From: Shewanella aestuarii
GTDB lineage: Bacteria; Pseudomonadota; Gammaproteobacteria; Enterobacterales; Shewanellaceae
Assembly (NCBI RefSeq): GCF_011765625.1
Contig: NZ_CP050313.1
Location: 616,501 to 680,500 of the forward strand
Length of the DNA stretch: 64,000 nt
Direction of reading: 5' to 3'
In this document: positions 48,341 to 56,934 of the stretch, piece after piece
How positions within the stretch are numbered: position 1 is the stretch's first letter
Layout of the letters: every line of letters begins with the position of its first letter
The notes under the pieces: generated by a model
Told to the model about the DNA's origin: nothing
The model's database searches: none
Seen by the model: the letters and a program-made list of their open reading frames with translations, nothing else
Program-made: the position numbers and the translations under genes

Positions 48341-48886
48341 ATGGCTGCTGATGCGAATAACCTAATTTGGGTTGATTTAGAAATGACAGGTCTTGAGCCT
48401 GAAGTTGATCGTATTATTGAGATTGCAACTTTAGTAACGGATCAAGAATTAAATATCATTGCACAAGGGCCTGTATTGGCTATTCATCAAAGCGATGAAG
48501 TATTGGCTGGCATGGATGATTGGAATCAAAAACATCATGGCGAGTCAGGTTTAATTGATCGCGTCAAAGCAAGCCAATACAGCGAACAAGATGCAATTGA
48601 GCTGACAATAAAGTTTTTAGCTGATTATGTGCCAAAAGGTAAATCACCTATGTGTGGCAACAGTATTGGTCAGGATCGTCGTTTTTTGAATAAATATATG
48701 CTTGAGTTGGAAGATTATTTCCATTATCGAAATATTGATGTTAGTACAATTAAAGAGCTAGTGCGACGCTGGAGTCCTGAAACGATGAATGGTTTTTCAA
48801 AGAAGAATACTCATCAAGCATTAGAAGACATCAAAGAATCAATAGCAGAATTACAGTATTATCGTAGCCAAGTATTTAAAATTTAA
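48341..48886 (+). CDS. orn: Oligoribonuclease
   Basis: 3'-5' exonuclease that degrades RNA dinucleotides and pGpG, 181 residues like E. coli Orn. The DEDDh motifs are [10 protein letters not shown] (D, E), [11 protein letters not shown] (D) and [12 protein letters not shown] (H, D). ATG 48341 follows AAGGCAAAAAA. It is divergent from rsgA and followed by a tRNA-Gly array, which matches the position of glyVXY after orn in E. coli. Confidence 0.96.
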   Translation: MAADANNLIWVDLEMTGLEPEVDRIIEIATLVTDQELNIIAQGPVLAIHQSDEVLAGMDDWNQKHHGESGLIDRVKASQYSEQDAIELTIKFLADYVPKGKSPMCGNSIGQDRRFLNKYMLELEDYFHYRNIDVSTIKELVRRWSPETMNGFSKKNTHQALEDIKESIAELQYYRSQVFKI

Positions 48887-48915
48887 TCAATCGAATCAAA
48901 TTTTGAAAAAAGAGG

Positions 48916-48943
48916 TTGCAGCCCTGCCAATTTTACCTATAAT
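48916..48943 (+). promoter_or_regulatory. Strong promoter of the tRNA-Gly array with GC-rich discriminator
   Basis: TTGCAG (48916-48921), a 16-base spacer, TATAAT (48938-48943), then GCGGCCTC. A GC-rich discriminator directly after a consensus -10 is typical of stringently controlled stable-RNA promoters. Confidence 0.75.
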
Positions 48944-48952
48944 GCGGCCTCA

Positions 48953-48990
48953 ACTTTCTACAGAGCACCAAACTCTGATTGCTAGAAAGT
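48953..48990 (+). other. Leader stem-loop of the tRNA-Gly transcript
   Basis: Outer stem ACTTTCTA/TAGAAAGT (8 bp) and inner stem CAGAG/CTCTG with loop CACCAAA. It lies between the promoter and the first tRNA-like sequence and may be a processing signal in the primary transcript. Confidence 0.55.
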
Positions 48991-49004
48991 GAAATATTTT
49001 AGAT

Positions 49005-49072
49005 GTGACATTAGCTCAGTTGGAAGGTAGAAAGACGATACCTTGCTAAATGTGAAAATGAAGCACAAAAAA
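49005..49072 (+). pseudogene. 5'-half tRNA-Gly remnant 1
   Basis: Starts GTGACATTAGCTCAGTTGG and keeps the D-arm and the anticodon-stem start GATACCTTGC. It then diverges to TAAATGTGAAAATGAAGC, with no T-arm and no 3' end. It has an insertion (AAGGTAGAAAGAC) in place of GTAGAGC. It directly abuts the intact tRNA at 49073. Confidence 0.7.
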
Positions 49073-49148
49073 GCGACATTAGCTCAGTTGGTAGAGCGAT
49101 ACCTTGCCAAGGTATAGGTCATCGGTTCGAACCCGATATGTCGCTCCA
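49073..49148 (+). tRNA. tRNA-Gly (anticodon GCC), copy 1
   Basis: Complete 76-base cloverleaf with an encoded CCA. The acceptor is GCGACAT/ATGTCGC, the D-arm AGCTC/GAGC, the anticodon stem ATACC/GGTAT with loop TTGCCAA (anticodon GCC), and the T-arm ATCGG/CCGAT with loop TTCGAAC. Confidence 0.97.
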
Positions 49149-49164
49149 AAATTTTGATATGTAT

Positions 49165-49232
49165 GCGACATTAGCTCAGTTGGAAGGTAGAAAGACGATG
49201 CCTTGCTAAATGTGAAAATGAAGCACAAAAAA
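49165..49232 (+). pseudogene. 5'-half tRNA-Gly remnant 2
   Basis: Same 68-base layout as remnant 1, beginning GCGACATTAGCTCAGTTGG with the D-arm and GATGCCTTGC, then the same divergent tail. It ends where tRNA copy 2 starts. Differences from remnant 1 are single bases. Confidence 0.7.
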
Positions 49233-49308
49233 GCGACATTAGCTCAGTTGGTAGAGCGATACCTTGCCAAGGTATAGGTCATCGGTTCGAACCCGATATG
49301 TCGCTCCA
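49233..49308 (+). tRNA. tRNA-Gly (anticodon GCC), copy 2
   Basis: Identical over all 76 bases to copy 1, including the encoded CCA. Confidence 0.97.
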
Positions 49309-49332
49309 AAATTTCATAATTTGATCTATTAT

Positions 49333-49400
49333 GCGACATTAGCTCAGTTGAAAGGTAGAAATACGATACCTTGTTAAATGTGAAAATGAAGCACAAAAAA
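49333..49400 (+). pseudogene. 5'-half tRNA-Gly remnant 3
   Basis: Third 68-base remnant, beginning GCGACATTAGCTCAGTTG, with GATACCTTGT and the TAAATGTGAAAATGAAGC tail. It abuts tRNA copy 3. It carries more substitutions than remnants 1 and 2. Confidence 0.68.
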
Positions 49401-49476
49401 GCGACATTAGCTCAGTTGGTAGAGCGATACCTTGCCAAGGTATAGGTCATCGGTTCGAACCCGATATGTCGCTCCA
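49401..49476 (+). tRNA. tRNA-Gly (anticodon GCC), copy 3
   Basis: Identical over all 76 bases to copies 1 and 2, including the CCA. The spacer that follows differs from the first two and begins the 142-base repeat. Confidence 0.97.
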
Positions 49477-49747
49477 ATCAATAAATATTCCCAATTCTAA
49501 ATAAGACATTAGCTCATTGAGTTTATTGCAGAGCGCGTTACCTATCTTTTTTCAAGCGAGTTTGTTTAGCAAAAGTGGTCATCGGTTCGACCACTCTTAA
49601 CAAGAGATTGTCGCTCCAATCAATAAATATTCCCAATTCTAAATAAGAGATTAGCTCATTGAGTTTATTGCAGAGCGCGTTACCTATCTTTTTTCAAGCG
49701 AGTTTGTTTAGCACAAGAGGGTATCGGTTCGAACCCGATATGTTGCT
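49471..49747 (+). repeat. 142-bp degenerate tRNA-derived tandem repeat (two copies)
   Basis: The unit starts GCTCCAATCAATAAATATTC, then CCAATTCTAAATAAG, then a tRNA-like GA(C/G)ATTAGCTCATTGAG with a D-arm-like AGCTC/GAGC pair. It continues GCGTTACCTATCTTTTTTC and AAGCGAGTTTGTTTAGCA. Copy 1 begins at 49471 and copy 2 at 49613. Each ends in T-arm-like sequence: TCATCGGTTCGACCAC in copy 1, and an intact TATCGGTTCGAACCCGATA in copy 2. Acceptor ends are TGTCGCTCCA (copy 1) and TGTTGCT with no CCA (copy 2). Neither folds into a normal cloverleaf. Confidence 0.65.
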
Positions 49748-50019
49748 GAAAATCACCTTAGTGACCATGAGCTATATTCTCAATATGCTCTCTATTACCT
49801 ATCGTTAATCTATGATTTTGGGCGTTTTTTGAACGCCTGTTCTATCTCAAGCCTTTGAATAGGTGATCTGTGACTCATTTCTTCACCTTTTCCTAAAGTA
49901 CATCTTTGAAATAAACTCAAAACATGACGCTGTTCAAATATTTGTGGCGCTGAATTTCTGATAATGGATTTAACAAAATTCTCCTGAGGTCATCAGGATG
50001 TGTAATGGGGTAATGAAAT
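49748..50019. other. Gap between the tRNA-like array and the next gene
   Basis: Holds a weak hairpin, GGCGTT/AACGCC at 49821-49837, followed by TGTTCT; this could end the tRNA transcript. No open reading frame or other motif is recognisable. A promoter for the 50020 gene is not evident. Confidence 0.4.
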
Positions 50020-50475
50020 ATGCGAATTCAACAATTAAGCGAACTTCTTGAATATGTAGCAAAATGCCGTTTAGATATGGCAAGTTTGTATAAGCGTTTA
50101 CATCGAAATGCAGACTCTTCTCGAGTTAAGTTAATGTTGAAGTATTTGCAGCAGCATGAAAAGCATGTTCACGATACCATCGAAAGCTACATAGAGGATG
50201 CACCGGCTAAAATACTGGACACTTGGTTCCAAGATGTGGTTTTTGAAGATTTTACTAAACGCTGTACTGATACGACTTTACCCGCAAATATGGACGAAGA
50301 TTTAGTACTCGAATTACATTTAGATTTAGAAAACCGTTTGATTGGTTTACTCGAGAATACAGCTGATAGTAGTCCTAATGGCGATATCAAAAGCGCATTG
50401 CTAGATTTAGTGCGTGTAGCTCAAACTCAACAAAAGCGTTTGGTACACAGTGTATTAAGAATGGATGATATTTAA
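50020..50475 (+). CDS. Hypothetical all-helical cytoplasmic protein
   Basis: I do not recognise this 151-residue protein. It looks wholly alpha-helical with no signal peptide, membrane segment or cysteine cluster (one Cys near residue 16, one near 87). It carries paired E/H residues in HEKHVHDTIESYIEDAP and later HLDLENRLIGLLE, with a basic tail QKRLVHSVLRMDD. The pattern of four long helices with Glu/His pairs is reminiscent of ferritin-like or DUF2383-type bundles, but I cannot confirm metal ligands. It occupies the place between the tRNA-Gly genes and tsaE where E. coli has queG and nnr. It has its own terminator and so is probably monocistronic. Confidence 0.7.
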   Translation: MRIQQLSELLEYVAKCRLDMASLYKRLHRNADSSRVKLMLKYLQQHEKHVHDTIESYIEDAPAKILDTWFQDVVFEDFTKRCTDTTLPANMDEDLVLELHLDLENRLIGLLENTADSSPNGDIKSALLDLVRVAQTQQKRLVHSVLRMDDI

Positions 50476-50498
50476 TTTATCAAATTAAACTCATTATC

Positions 50499-50525
50499 AA
50501 GCCAGCTAATTAGCTGGCTTTTTTT
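50499..50525 (+). terminator. Intrinsic terminator after the hypothetical gene
   Basis: Perfect 22-base palindrome with core AAGCCAGCTAA/TTAGCTGGCTT, followed by five more T, 23 bases after the stop. Confidence 0.9.
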
Positions 50526-50620
50526 GTAAAAAAAGACTATTTCTGCTGTAGGAGTTAATTACTAAAATCTGCTATATTGCTCGTTTAATCAGTATTTAAC
50601 CAAAATGTTTGGCTGTATTT

Positions 50621-51079
50621 ATGACAATTGTAGTTAAAAATCTTGAAAATGAACAAGCTACCGTAGCAATGGGACAATTAATTGCTCAGCATATTAGCCC
50701 ACCATTAACCGTCTTTTTAACAGGGGATTTGGGCGCGGGGAAAACTACTTTAAGTCGTGGTATTATTCAATCACTAGGCCACAAAGGTGCAGTTAAAAGC
50801 CCAACTTATACATTAGTTGAACCTTATGAGCTAAATGGTTTTGATGTTTATCATTTTGATTTATATCGACTAGCTGATCCTGAAGAACTAGAGTTTATGG
50901 GGATTAGAGACTATTTTAATCCAACAAGTATTTGTTTGGTGGAGTGGCCTGAACATGGCCAAGGTTTGTTACCTCAAGCTGATCTACATTTGCATTTACA
51001 CTACAAAGACGACCAACGCGAAATTGAAGTTAACGCTTTGTCTGCTGCTGGGCAGACTATTTTAACAAAACTAAAATAA
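50621..51079 (+). CDS. tsaE: tRNA threonylcarbamoyladenosine biosynthesis ATPase TsaE
   Basis: ATPase that works with TsaB and TsaD to make the t6A modification at position 37 of ANN-decoding tRNAs, 152 residues. Walker A is GDLGAGKTT (~40). The family motifs SPTYTLVEPY, YHFDLYRL and CLVEWPEHG are present. ATG 50621 begins MTIVVKNLENEQ and is preferred to the upstream TTG at 50609. It opens the tsaE-amiB-mutL-miaA-hfq-hflX-hflKC cluster, and amiB starts 2 bases after its stop. Confidence 0.94.
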   Translation: MTIVVKNLENEQATVAMGQLIAQHISPPLTVFLTGDLGAGKTTLSRGIIQSLGHKGAVKSPTYTLVEPYELNGFDVYHFDLYRLADPEELEFMGIRDYFNPTSICLVEWPEHGQGLLPQADLHLHLHYKDDQREIEVNALSAAGQTILTKLK

Positions 51080-51081
51080 TA

Positions 51082-52404
51082 ATGACTCGACATAACATAG
51101 CCCTTTGCTTATCAAGTTTTATACTAATGGTGTTTTCGTTTGCCGTTCACAGTGCGAATAAGGTGGACAGCGTACGTATTTGGGCTGCTCCAGAATCTAC
51201 CAGAGTAGTATTTGATCTTTCCCAAGCGCCGCAATATGAATCATTTACTTTAACTGAGCCAGATCGCTTAGTTGTCGACATCAAAGATACTAAAAAGAAC
51301 TTTAACTTAGATAGCATTACCAACAACAGCCGGTTAATAAAGCGAATTCGAGTAAGTAATCCTCCTGCTAAAGGAACATTACGACTGGTGATAGATTTAA
51401 CTAAAGCCACAAAGTTTAATTTATTTACCTTACCTCCAACTGCGCCATACGGTAATCGGTTAGTGGTTGATTTAGATGACTCCTTCAGCGCAGAGGCCAA
51501 AGCTAAAGTTGCTGTGCAGTCATCAGATTCTAATCGCGATATTATCATAGCGATTGATGCCGGGCACGGTGGCGAAGACCCTGGCTCAATTGGCCCCAGC
51601 GGTATGTACGAAAAGCGAGTCGTGTTGAGCATTGCAAAACGTTTAGCAGATAAAATTAATGCAACACCTGGTTTACAGGCAGTGATGACGCGTACTGGTG
51701 ATTATTTCGTAGACTTAAACCGTCGTTCAGAATTGGCACGTCGAAGTAAAGCCGATTTATTACTCTCGATTCACGCAGATGCTTTTACCTCACCTCAACC
51801 AAGGGGCGCTTCTGTTTGGGTTTTATCTATGCGCCGAGCTGATAGTGAGTTAGGTCGATTACTTGAGCAAACTGAAAAACATTCGGAATTACTTGGCGGT
51901 GTGGGTGACATTATTCAAAATTCAGATGTGGAAAAATATCTGGTTCAAACACTCATCGATATGCAAAAAAACAATTCAATGGTAATGAGTAATGATATCG
52001 CTAAAGATATTTTACGCGATTTAGGTTCTATTACTCATTTGCACAAAAAAAGCCCTGAGGCGGCAAGTCTCGCCGTATTGAAAGCGGCAGATATTCCTTC
52101 AATTTTGATTGAAACAGGCTTCATATCTAATCCTCAAGAAGAGCGATTGCTGAAAAATGGTAATCATCAACAAAAATTAGCTGATGCCATCCATAGAGGG
52201 GTGCTACGCTATTTTGAGTCTAATCCACCTTCAGGCACCTTGCTAGCCAAACGCACTAATACTAAACATAAGGTGAAATCGGGTGAGTCATTATCTGTCA
52301 TCGCAAGACGATATGGCGTCAGTATTGAAGGCATTAAAAAAGCAAACAATATGAAGTCTGACATGGTCCGTATTGGCCAAAATTTGGTTATCCCAAGGGC
52401 ATAA
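51082..52404 (+). CDS. amiB: N-acetylmuramoyl-L-alanine amidase AmiB
   Basis: Periplasmic zinc amidase that splits septal peptidoglycan during cell separation, 440 residues. The signal peptide ends near AVHSA. An AMIN domain follows (about 28-130), then amidase_3 (about 150-375) with [11 protein letters not shown] (His), LSIHADAF (His) and IETGFISNP (Glu). One C-terminal LysM is present (about 393-438, [17 protein letters not shown]). The single LysM gives the shorter 440-residue form. The start is 2 bases after tsaE, and mutL follows 1 base after its stop. Confidence 0.95.
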   Translation: MTRHNIALCLSSFILMVFSFAVHSANKVDSVRIWAAPESTRVVFDLSQAPQYESFTLTEPDRLVVDIKDTKKNFNLDSITNNSRLIKRIRVSNPPAKGTLRLVIDLTKATKFNLFTLPPTAPYGNRLVVDLDDSFSAEAKAKVAVQSSDSNRDIIIAIDAGHGGEDPGSIGPSGMYEKRVVLSIAKRLADKINATPGLQAVMTRTGDYFVDLNRRSELARRSKADLLLSIHADAFTSPQPRGASVWVLSMRRADSELGRLLEQTEKHSELLGGVGDIIQNSDVEKYLVQTLIDMQKNNSMVMSNDIAKDILRDLGSITHLHKKSPEAASLAVLKAADIPSILIETGFISNPQEERLLKNGNHQQKLADAIHRGVLRYFESNPPSGTLLAKRTNTKHKVKSGESLSVIARRYGVSIEGIKKANNMKSDMVRIGQNLVIPRA

Positions 52405-52405
52405 T

Positions 52406-54310
52406 ATGGCTATTCAATTACTTCCACCCCAACTCGCTAACCAAATAGCTGCAGGCGAGGTGGTAGAGCGTCCTGCGTCTGTGGTAAAAGAACTGGTTGA
52501 AAACAGCTTAGATGCTGGTGCAACCAGAATTGACATTGAAATCGAAAAAGGTGGCAGCAAACTTATTCGTATTCGCGATAATGGCTGTGGTATCCCGAAG
52601 GATGAGCTGGCTTTAGCCCTGTCTCGCCATGCTACATCAAAAGTACACACTTTAGATGATCTAGAGGCTATTTTAAGTTTTGGTTTTCGAGGTGAAGCAT
52701 TAGCGAGTATTAGTTCTGTTGCAAGACTGACATTAACATCAAAAACAGCCGAACAAAGTGAAGCTTGGCAAGCATTTGCTGAAGGCTCACAAATGGAAGT
52801 AAAAGTGACGCCTGCGGCACATCCTCAAGGTTCAACTATTGATGTTGTTGATTTATTTTTCAATACACCCGCTCGTCGTCGATTTCTTAAAAGTGATAAA
52901 ACCGAATTTACTCATATTGATGAATGGTTAAAGCGTATTGCTATTGCTCGTTTCGATATCCATTTTACATTAAGTCACAATGGTAAACTTATTCGTCAAT
53001 ATCGCCCTGCCAAAACAGATATTCAGCATCAGCAACGCTTAGGGCAAATTTGTGGACGTCAATTTGCGGAAAACGCCTTAACGGTATCCTGCGAACATGA
53101 TGGGCTATCATTACAAGGTTACCTGCAATCACCTTATGATAATGTCATAAGTGATAGCAGCTACTTTTACGTTAATGGTCGACTTGTTCGTGATAGATTG
53201 GTGAATCATGCAGTGAAGCAAGCTTTTGCTGAACAAGGAGTTGAACATCAACCCGGTTATGTGTTGATGCTTAATCTAGACCCACATCAAGTGGATGTTA
53301 ACGTACATCCTGCCAAGCATGAGGTTCGTTTTCATCAGTCTCGCTATGTACATGATTTTATCTTACAAGCATTACAGTCAGCGCTGGAACAGTTGCAGTC
53401 ATTATTCGTTGATACAGATAGCTGCATGGAACATAGTCACAATCAAGACGTTCATCCAAATACTTACCAAATAAAGCAGCAAAGCGGTGTTCAAAACTTG
53501 GCTGAACAGGGGGAAGTTTCGAGCTCAAAAGCGCATTTTGCAGATGCAGCTTCACCTAATAGCATCAGCCCATTTGGTAGCATGCGTGTTCCAGGACAAG
53601 CAAGTCAATCATTTGGTGGGTATTCAATAACCTCAAAGCCTAATAGCGGTTACACTAGTTCAGTTAATGTAAAACAAAACACTTCTGAGCCAATTCAGCA
53701 AGTTACTGCAGCAGCCATAAAAAGTTATGGTCAATTATTGCAAACAAAAAGTAACCTAGAAGCTAGTTCTGCTGAGTTGAATGTCAATATTGCAGCAATG
53801 CCAAGTATATTACAGGGTGAGTATTGGGTACTTGTTATTGAAAATGAACTAAAATTATTATCAATACCTGAAGTACAGCAAGCTGTGATTAAGCAGGAAG
53901 TGTTAGATAAATTGGCTACAGGGCTAATTGGGCAACCTTTATTGATGCCTATCTCTGTCAAGGCTGATGAAGATTGGCCATTACTTATCGAAGAAAATGA
54001 ACCATTCTTGCGTCAGTTGGGTATTGAATTAACAATTCGTTATGCGCAGTTGATTATTAAAAAAGTGCCCCCATATTTGAGAGATAGCCAATTAGCTTCT
54101 GTGATCCCTGAATTATTGCAATGGATCAAACCAGCCAAGCCTAATAATGAGGCTGTTGCTCACTGGATGGCTCAACAAGCCAGCAAACAGTTCAACGCTG
54201 GGCAAACTATTTGGCAAAATTTTTGTCTACTTGAAGATGAAAAACAACAGCAAATTTTAGCCAAGGCAATTGTATTACCTTGGCAAACATGGTTAAAAGA
54301 AAACGCGTGA
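52406..54310 (+). CDS. mutL: DNA mismatch repair protein MutL
   Basis: GHKL ATPase that links MutS to MutH and UvrD in mismatch repair, 634 residues. N-terminal motifs are [16 protein letters not shown] and GFRGEAL, followed by [14 protein letters not shown] low-complexity linker of about 330-440 (Ser/Gln/Asn-rich) precedes the C-terminal dimerisation domain. No DQHA-x2-E-x4-E endonuclease motif is seen, consistent with a MutH-dependent system. The frame is open to 52373, but ATG 52406 ([20 protein letters not shown]) is the family start and lies 1 base after the amiB stop. Confidence 0.95.
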   Translation: MAIQLLPPQLANQIAAGEVVERPASVVKELVENSLDAGATRIDIEIEKGGSKLIRIRDNGCGIPKDELALALSRHATSKVHTLDDLEAILSFGFRGEALASISSVARLTLTSKTAEQSEAWQAFAEGSQMEVKVTPAAHPQGSTIDVVDLFFNTPARRRFLKSDKTEFTHIDEWLKRIAIARFDIHFTLSHNGKLIRQYRPAKTDIQHQQRLGQICGRQFAENALTVSCEHDGLSLQGYLQSPYDNVISDSSYFYVNGRLVRDRLVNHAVKQAFAEQGVEHQPGYVLMLNLDPHQVDVNVHPAKHEVRFHQSRYVHDFILQALQSALEQLQSLFVDTDSCMEHSHNQDVHPNTYQIKQQSGVQNLAEQGEVSSSKAHFADAASPNSISPFGSMRVPGQASQSFGGYSITSKPNSGYTSSVNVKQNTSEPIQQVTAAAIKSYGQLLQTKSNLEASSAELNVNIAAMPSILQGEYWVLVIENELKLLSIPEVQQAVIKQEVLDKLATGLIGQPLLMPISVKADEDWPLLIEENEPFLRQLGIELTIRYAQLIIKKVPPYLRDSQLASVIPELLQWIKPAKPNNEAVAHWMAQQASKQFNAGQTIWQNFCLLEDEKQQQILAKAIVLPWQTWLKENA

Positions 54311-55233
54311 ATAATAACGAATTGCCAAAAATTATATGTTTAATGGGGCCAACAGCTTCAGGTAAGACAGCCTTGGCTATCCAAATGGCAGAGCAGCATA
54401 ATTGTGAGCTTATATCGGTCGATTCAGCATTAATTTATCGTGATATGGATATTGGTACGGCAAAACCTACCGCAGAAGAACAAGCAAAGGCGCCGCATCG
54501 ATTAATTGATATTCTTGATCCAAGTGAGAGTTACTCTGCTGCAGACTTTAGGCGTGATGCAATCATAGAAATTGAAAATATTATTTCACGAGGTAAAACC
54601 CCACTACTCGTTGGTGGTACCATGATGTACTTCAAAGCATTGCTTGAAGGTTTGTCTCCCTTACCAAGTGCAGATGATAAAGTCAGGCAGCAAATTCAAG
54701 CTGATGCTGATAACCAAGGTTGGGAAGCGTTACACAAAGAGTTATGTGAAATAGACCCAGTTGCAGGTGAGCGAATTCATCCAAATGATCCGCAAAGATT
54801 ATCGCGCGCATTAGAAGTTTATCGCATAACTGGAAAATCATTGACAGAATTAACTCAAGTTAAATCTGACAATTTACCGTATAGCGTGTCGCAGTTTGCC
54901 ATCGCACCTACGGACAGAAAAGTATTGCATGACTTAATTGCAAAACGGTTTTTACTTATGTTAGATCAAGGCTTTACTGAAGAAGTTGCACTTTTGAAAG
55001 CGCGTGGAGATTTACATTTAGATATGCCATCGATGCGTTGTGTAGGTTACAGGCAATGTTGGCAGTACCTAGATAATGAGTTTGACCATACTACTATGGT
55101 CGAAAAAGCTACCGCAGCTACTAGGCAATTAGCCAAACGTCAATTAACATGGTTACGAAATTGGCGTGATTTAACTTGGTTAGAAAGTGGCAATAAAGAA
55201 AATTTAGTTACACTTATGCGAGAAAGCCGCTAG
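54289..55233 (+). CDS. miaA: tRNA dimethylallyltransferase MiaA
   Basis: Transfers the dimethylallyl group to A37 of tRNAs reading UNN codons, 314 residues. The P-loop is MGPTASGKT. Family motifs are [54 protein letters not shown] and [12 protein letters not shown]. It overlaps the mutL end. ATG 54289 and GTG 54307 (which overlaps the mutL TGA as GTGA) are both plausible starts; the P-loop is unaffected. hfq follows after 83 bases, as in E. coli. Confidence 0.94.
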   Translation: MVKRKRVNNNELPKIICLMGPTASGKTALAIQMAEQHNCELISVDSALIYRDMDIGTAKPTAEEQAKAPHRLIDILDPSESYSAADFRRDAIIEIENIISRGKTPLLVGGTMMYFKALLEGLSPLPSADDKVRQQIQADADNQGWEALHKELCEIDPVAGERIHPNDPQRLSRALEVYRITGKSLTELTQVKSDNLPYSVSQFAIAPTDRKVLHDLIAKRFLLMLDQGFTEEVALLKARGDLHLDMPSMRCVGYRQCWQYLDNEFDHTTMVEKATAATRQLAKRQLTWLRNWRDLTWLESGNKENLVTLMRESR

Positions 55234-55313
55234 CTAATTGGCAGTTGCTGTATAATACTAAAACTAAACAATAAAACTTAAATCGATTATTTTTTAAAAG
55301 AAAAAGGAAATAA

Positions 55314-55571
<258 letters not shown>

Positions 55572-55594
55572 TCGACTAAAAAGGAAAATGCTTC

Positions 55595-56857
55595 TTGTTT
55601 GATCGTTATGAAGCCGGAGAAACAGCTGTACTTGTTCATATCGAGTTTTCTGACGAAGAACGTCGTGAAGATTTATTGGAATTACAACTATTAGTTGAGT
55701 CTGCAGGTGCACGCTCAGTAGGAGTGATTACAGGAAGTCGTCGTTCTCCTGATCGCAAGTTTTTTGTAGGTACAGGTAAAGCAGAAGAGCTAGCGGCCAT
55801 GGTTGCAGCGACAGAAGCTAATGTGGTGATTTTTAATCATGCTTTGAGCCCAGCTCAAGAGCGTAACCTCGAAATGGTTTGCCAGTGTCGAGTGTTAGAC
55901 AGAACCACATTAATCCTTGATATATTTGCTCAAAGAGCTCGAACTCACGAAGGTAAGTTACAGGTGGAGCTAGCGCAATTGCGCCACATGTCGACTCGCC
56001 TTATAAGAGGTTGGACGCATCTTGAGCGACAAAAAGGTGGTATCGGTTTAAGAGGGCCGGGTGAAACTCAGCTTGAAACCGATAGGCGTTTACTGAGAGG
56101 GCGGATTAAAAATATTAACCGTCGTCTTGAAAAAGTAGATAAGCAACGTGAGCAAAGCCGCCGGGCTCGTAAACGCAGTGATTTGGCAACAGTATCGTTG
56201 GTAGGCTATACCAATGCAGGTAAATCAACATTGTTTAATGCACTAACCTCCTCAGAGGTTTATGCAGCAGATCAGTTGTTTGCCACACTGGACCCTACAC
56301 TGCGTAAGTTAGATTTACCTGATGGTGCAGTCATATTAGCTGATACCGTTGGTTTTATTCGTCATTTACCCCATGACTTGGTAGCCGCTTTTAAAGCGAC
56401 GCTACAAGAAACACGTCAAGCAGATCTCTTATTGCATGTGGTTGATTGTGCTGATGAAAACATGACTGATAATTTCGAACAAGTACAAAGTGTACTAGAA
56501 GAGATTGATGCCGGTGACATCACCCAGTTGGTTGTTTGTAACAAAATTGATTTGTTAGAAGACTTTGCTCCCCGAATTGATTATGACGACGAGGGCAAAC
56601 CTGAACGTGTTTGGGTATCTGCGCAAAAAGGAATTGGATTTGATCTGCTTTTAAAAGCTATCACCGAGTTAATTGGTGAAGTGATTTACGAGCTGACATT
56701 GAAAATACCAGCCTCTGCTGGACATTATCTTGGCCAGTTTTATCGACTGGATGCAATACAGCAGAAAGAGTATGACGATCTGGGGAACTGTATTTTATCT
56801 GTTCGTTTATCGGAAGCCGATTGGCGCCGATTAGTGAAGCAGAGTCAGGGGCATTAG
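55595..56857 (+). CDS. hflX: Ribosome-associated GTPase HflX
   Basis: GTPase that splits stalled or heat-damaged ribosomes, 420 residues. An N-terminal HflX domain has FNHALSPAQERNLE, and GPGETQLETDRR lies near 155. A coiled region follows, then the G domain with GYTNAGKST (~205), DTVGFIRHLP and NKIDLL. The start is TTG 55595 (FDRYEAGETAVLVH), as in E. coli, behind AAAAAGGAAA. An out-of-frame ATG at 55588, closer to that site, would give only four codons. It follows hfq by 23 bases. Confidence 0.94.
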   Translation: MFDRYEAGETAVLVHIEFSDEERREDLLELQLLVESAGARSVGVITGSRRSPDRKFFVGTGKAEELAAMVAATEANVVIFNHALSPAQERNLEMVCQCRVLDRTTLILDIFAQRARTHEGKLQVELAQLRHMSTRLIRGWTHLERQKGGIGLRGPGETQLETDRRLLRGRIKNINRRLEKVDKQREQSRRARKRSDLATVSLVGYTNAGKSTLFNALTSSEVYAADQLFATLDPTLRKLDLPDGAVILADTVGFIRHLPHDLVAAFKATLQETRQADLLLHVVDCADENMTDNFEQVQSVLEEIDAGDITQLVVCNKIDLLEDFAPRIDYDDEGKPERVWVSAQKGIGFDLLLKAITELIGEVIYELTLKIPASAGHYLGQFYRLDAIQQKEYDDLGNCILSVRLSEADWRRLVKQSQGH

Positions 56858-56934
56858 AGACTTTAGTTTTTGATTCATCAGAAACCGAAGTTATTTGTTA
56901 ATCTCATTTATTTCATCCGATTATGGAGTGCTAA

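Noticed and set aside
49005-49747. CRISPR array or phage attachment site
   Set aside because: The repeats are tRNA-derived with a period of 142-168 bases, with no uniform spacers, no cas genes and no integrase nearby.
55588-55602. ATG just upstream of hflX as the start
   Set aside because: It is in another frame and stops after four codons. The TTG at 55595 gives the conserved FDRYEAGE start.
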